Shown here: positions 61,402 to 63,645 of the stretch, piece by piece | Layout of the letters: the number at the start of each line of letters is the position of its first letter | Position numbering within the stretch: position 1 is the first letter of the stretch | Assembly: GCF_001905795.1 (NCBI RefSeq) | Contig: NZ_LIXJ01000034.1 | Location: 1-63,645, forward strand | Direction of reading: 5' to 3' | Source: Streptomyces sp. CB01580 | Lineage (GTDB): Bacteria; Actinomycetota; Actinomycetes; Streptomycetales; Streptomycetaceae | DNA: 63,645 nucleotides | Program-made: the position numbers and the translations under genes | Notes under the pieces: generated by a model | Told to the model about the DNA's origin: nothing | The model's database searches: none | The model's input: the letters and a program-made list of their open reading frames with translations, nothing else

Positions 61402-61991
61402 GCTCGGGAGCCTCGACCTCACCGACGCGATTCTCCTCGGCTTCTCGACGCGGGCCGGCGAACTCGCCCGCCACATGCACGGATACGGACGCGTCCGTGT
61501 CGCCGACTCGCCTTCCAGGCCCCCCTCGAACCGTTCCTCGTGCACCGCGAGGGCGACCCGCAGGGCGTGCCCGGTCCGTGCTCGACGGCATCGTTCACGC
61601 CGCGCAGACTGACCGGTATGCGCGGTTCACCGCCCTCTACGGGAAGTTCTACAATCCGGACGTGAACCTGGGCGAACGCATCAGCCAGGAGGTGGTCACC
61701 GCCCATCGGAGCACGGCGACGCGCTCGGCCCCGGTCGTCGCCCACGTCGTGGTGCCGGCCTGATTCGAAGACTTCCGTGCGGACACCGCAGCGGTACGGG
61801 AGAACGGCGAGCCGGTCCTGCTTCCGCACGAGACCGCGGACCGCGTCCTGCCGGTCGACGCGACCGGCGGGCGCTTCAAGGACGCCGTCCCAGCCGCAGA
61901 AATACGTCGGGATCGACGGCGCACCGCACGGACTGCTGTGGACGCGCGTGACGAAGTCGGCCACGCACTGCTCGGTTTCATCAAACACTGA
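61394..61991 (+). pseudogene. Haloperoxidase-type alpha/beta hydrolase, degraded
   Basis: Pieces in several frames: nucleophile elbow LDLTDAILLGFSTRAGELAR; LDGIVHAAQTDRYARFTALY and KFYNPDVNLGERISQEVV; an in-frame TGA at 61761; FEDFRADTAAVREN; PHETADRVLPVDATGG; and, after a further shift, YVGIDGAPHGLLWTRV with the catalytic His. The order matches non-heme chloroperoxidase-type hydrolases. A middle part is missing and at least three frameshifts or stops are present. Confidence 0.6.
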
Positions 61992-62005
61992 ACAGCGGAG
62001 GAGAG

Positions 62006-62419
62006 ATGCCCATGAACCAGGAATTCGATCTGAAGGCCGTGCTCACCGAACTGCTCTACGGAGACGAAGCGACCGAGCCGCTCGAAGACACCCTGGACAG
62101 GTTGCTCACGCCGGATTTCGTGCAGCGCATCAATGGCCGTGTGCACCAGCGGTCCGAATTCGCCGCGCATGTGCGCGAGATGCGAGCGCAGGTCGCCGAC
62201 GGCGGAGGACTGCGCACGCTGCAACTGATCGGCACGGACAGCATGGCGGCCGGCCGGTTCCTGTTCCGCACGGTCTCGTCAAAAGGGGCGGAGCTGACCT
62301 TCGAGACCCATCTCTTCGCCCGCGTCAGCGGCGGCAGGGCCGAGTCCTTCGTGGAGGTCGCCCGGCAGGTCGCCCCCGACGACGACAAGGACCTGCTGAC
62401 CGAGGATTCTCTGTCCTGA
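62006..62419 (+). CDS. NTF2/SnoaL-like protein
   Basis: A 137-residue small cone-shaped-fold protein: helices LKAVLTELLYGDEATEPLED, then LLTPDFVQRINGRVHQRSEF and strands RFLFRTVSSKGAELTFETHL. The pattern (helix-rich start, TPDFVQR, paired C-terminal strands) fits the NTF2-like/SnoaL superfamily. Members act as small-molecule binders, isomerases or cyclases. ATG at 62006 with GGAGGAGAG directly upstream. It follows the hydrolase debris by 14 bp and may once have been its operon partner. Confidence 0.72.
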   Translation: MPMNQEFDLKAVLTELLYGDEATEPLEDTLDRLLTPDFVQRINGRVHQRSEFAAHVREMRAQVADGGGLRTLQLIGTDSMAAGRFLFRTVSSKGAELTFETHLFARVSGGRAESFVEVARQVAPDDDKDLLTEDSLS

Positions 62420-62701
62420 GCGCCGGACGGATCTCAAAACTGTTGTAAAGAACGGGAGTTGCCCTCAGCCGTCCTCGGCATTCGCCGATCGGGCGTCGGG
62501 CGCACCGCGCCGAGCAGGTCGCGTTGCGAAGCGGTCGGGGTCGGCGAGACGTGCCGATCAACGGTCCGCCGACCTTCCCAAGGGCCGTTCCATGCCTCGT
62601 TCATTCTCGTCGGCGTGATCGCCCCCGTCGGCTCGGCCGCCCTCGGCGGGGGTCTTCGGTGCGGGCCCAACCCGGCGCCCCGGATCGGCCGGAGCACCGG
62701 A
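62420..62701. other. Intergenic
   Basis: 280 bp between convergent genes. It begins with a short AT-richer stretch (AAAACTGTTGTAAAGAACGG, promoter- or terminator-like). No fragment or strong hairpin recognised. Confidence 0.3.
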
Positions 62702-63388
62702 TCAGAGCCGTGCCGCAGGGCTTTCGTCGTGCCGTCCTGCCGCATCCATGCGTTCCTGCTGCACCGCAGTGAGTGCACGGACGACGACGATGCCTGCCAC
62801 GGCTGCGCCCACGACGGCTGCGTCGACCATCACCAGGAACCGCACGTCCGTGTAGGCACGCTGGATGAGGTCGTCCGTGGAGCCGGTGCACATCAGCCCC
62901 ACTCCGCTCAGCATCCCGGCCAGCCACAGCCCCCACCACCAGTTCACGGCCCGCGGCAGCGGCTCGCCCGGGGCGCTCTTGCAGTGGACGTCCGCGACGA
63001 TCCTGCGGGGCACCCACAGGTTCATGACGGGGACGATCCAGCCCGCGTAGACCCATGGCCGGGCGTAGCTCGGCGCCTGGCCCGAAAGGGCACGCGCGTT
63101 GTCCCTCATGCGCAACAGCCAGACGAGGAAGGCGACGGCGCACAGCAGCGTGGCCGCGTCCCCCAGGTCGCTGACGACGTGGTAGGCGTCCTCCAGCCCG
63201 GTCAGCGGGCGGTGCCGGCCGTCGCCCTGGTCCGGCGGCCCGGAAGACGGCACCCCCGCCGTGGCAAGCCGGACCTGCCACACGGCCCGCGCGACCCAGG
63301 CGGCGCCGGCGAGGGCCAAACCGGCGACCGCGCAACGCGCCGCTCCCCGGACCGGACGCAGAGCGGGTTTCGTGCTGTCATCGTTCAC
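62702..63388 (-). CDS. DUF4328 membrane protein
   Basis: A 228-residue integral membrane protein with about five helices. The DUF4328 core is recognisable: AVAFLVWLLRMRDNARALSG, YARPWVYAGWIVPVMNLWVP with RRIVADV, and WWWGLWLAGM. The C-terminal helix (AAVVGAAVAGIVVVRALTAV) is followed by a Gln/Glu/Arg tail. Function unknown; the family is frequent in actinomycetes. GTG at 63388 (VNDDSTKPA) is chosen because upstream codons are unlike the family; the RBS is weak. Confidence 0.78.
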   Translation of the reverse strand: MNDDSTKPALRPVRGAARCAVAGLALAGAAWVARAVWQVRLATAGVPSSGPPDQGDGRHRPLTGLEDAYHVVSDLGDAATLLCAVAFLVWLLRMRDNARALSGQAPSYARPWVYAGWIVPVMNLWVPRRIVADVHCKSAPGEPLPRAVNWWWGLWLAGMLSGVGLMCTGSTDDLIQRAYTDVRFLVMVDAAVVGAAVAGIVVVRALTAVQQERMDAAGRHDESPAARL

Positions 63389-63513
63389 CCGGCCATCCTG
63401 ACCTACGGCAAGCCCCTGATGCCAGGCCGCGATCGCTTCACCGGTCTCGACTAGTGCCGTGACCGGCAAGGTTTGCCCGGAAGGAGCGGCGTCCGGTGCG
63501 TGCGATCGCAAGG

Positions 63514-63553
63514 CGGCCGAAAGCCCTCGTAGCGGGCTACGTGGGCTTTCGGC
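63514..63553. terminator. Nested hairpin
   Basis: A 12-bp perfect outer stem (63514-63525 with 63542-63553, GGCCGAAAGCCC type) encloses a second stem GTAGC/GCTAC. It lies 125 bp upstream of the DUF4328 start, so it more likely ends a gene to the right of the window, or is bidirectional. No CDS is recognisable from 63389 to the window end. Confidence 0.5.
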
Positions 63554-63645
63554 CAACGCCGCGAGCGTGCGTGCCGGGCGGTGCGGCGCTGCTCAGGCAC
63601 CGGGCGCCGGGCGGAATCCCGCGGTAGCACCGGGTACGCCCTCGC

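Noticed and set aside
1..63645. tRNA, rRNA or CRISPR features
   Set aside because: A few GGTTCGA-like T-arm strings were seen (for example near 32510), but no cloverleaf could be built; no regularly spaced repeats suggest a CRISPR array.

Overview
The window reads as chromosomal DNA of a Streptomyces-like actinomycete. The base composition is very GC-rich with G/C-biased third codon positions, GTG starts are common, neighbouring stops and starts overlap as ATGA/GTGA, and nearly every recognisable protein is of a streptomycete type. No rRNA, tRNA, CRISPR array or complete insertion sequence was found. The density of truncated genes and transposase fragments suggests an accessory region, perhaps a chromosome arm or the scar of an integrative element; that placement is inference.

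Layout. 0-1.3 kb: a hypothetical gene and a DUF721 (DciA-like) remnant. 1.3-5.5 kb: a sugar-isomerase-like TIM barrel and an MFS transporter in one operon behind a MocR/PdxR-type regulator. 5.5-12 kb: a divergent Lrp/LysE pair, a GT1 glycosyltransferase, a DUF418 membrane protein and a two-component system. 12-18.3 kb: debris (MurJ, DUF3307, DUF6262, IS1182 and IS701 fragments) around intact DUF1062, DUF4097 lipoprotein and Ser/Thr kinase-WD40 genes. 18.1-24.2 kb: an aromatic-catabolism cluster with a truncated indolepyruvate oxidoreductase, an FAD monooxygenase, a VOC dioxygenase, a TetR regulator and an FAH hydrolase; four copies of one 21-bp palindrome lie in its two control regions. 24.3-33.6 kb: a GNAT enzyme, a lipoprotein, IS5-type remnants, a chimeric ORF, a second peptide deformylase next to a decayed HTH gene, a zinc-ribbon protein and an AraC regulator.

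33.9-37.1 kb: a secreted DUF6801 protein with a sortase-like tail, translationally coupled to a membrane NACHT NTPase. 37-42.7 kb: small membrane proteins, frameshifted genes and a collapsed MacAB-like efflux operon whose permease N-terminus is fused in frame to a class III aminotransferase. 43-45.5 kb: two alpha/beta hydrolases in tandem. 46.5-50.6 kb: a five-gene operon of ECF sigma factor, anti-sigma factor, ABC ATPase and two membrane proteins. 51-52.2 kb: a membrane PP2C phosphatase. 52.9-57.7 kb: kdpFABC with an extra micro-ORF overlapping kdpF, but no kdpDE. 58-63.6 kb: an orphan FtsW/RodA, a cytochrome P450 with a ferredoxin in continuous frame upstream, hydrolase debris, an NTF2-like protein and a DUF4328 protein.

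Most intact transcription units carry their own regulator beside them (MocR, Lrp, two-component, TetR, ECF/anti-sigma). Catabolic, efflux and signalling cassettes are therefore self-contained islands separated by decayed mobile DNA. All functional statements rest on reading the translated sequence and on remembered family features; no database search was run.
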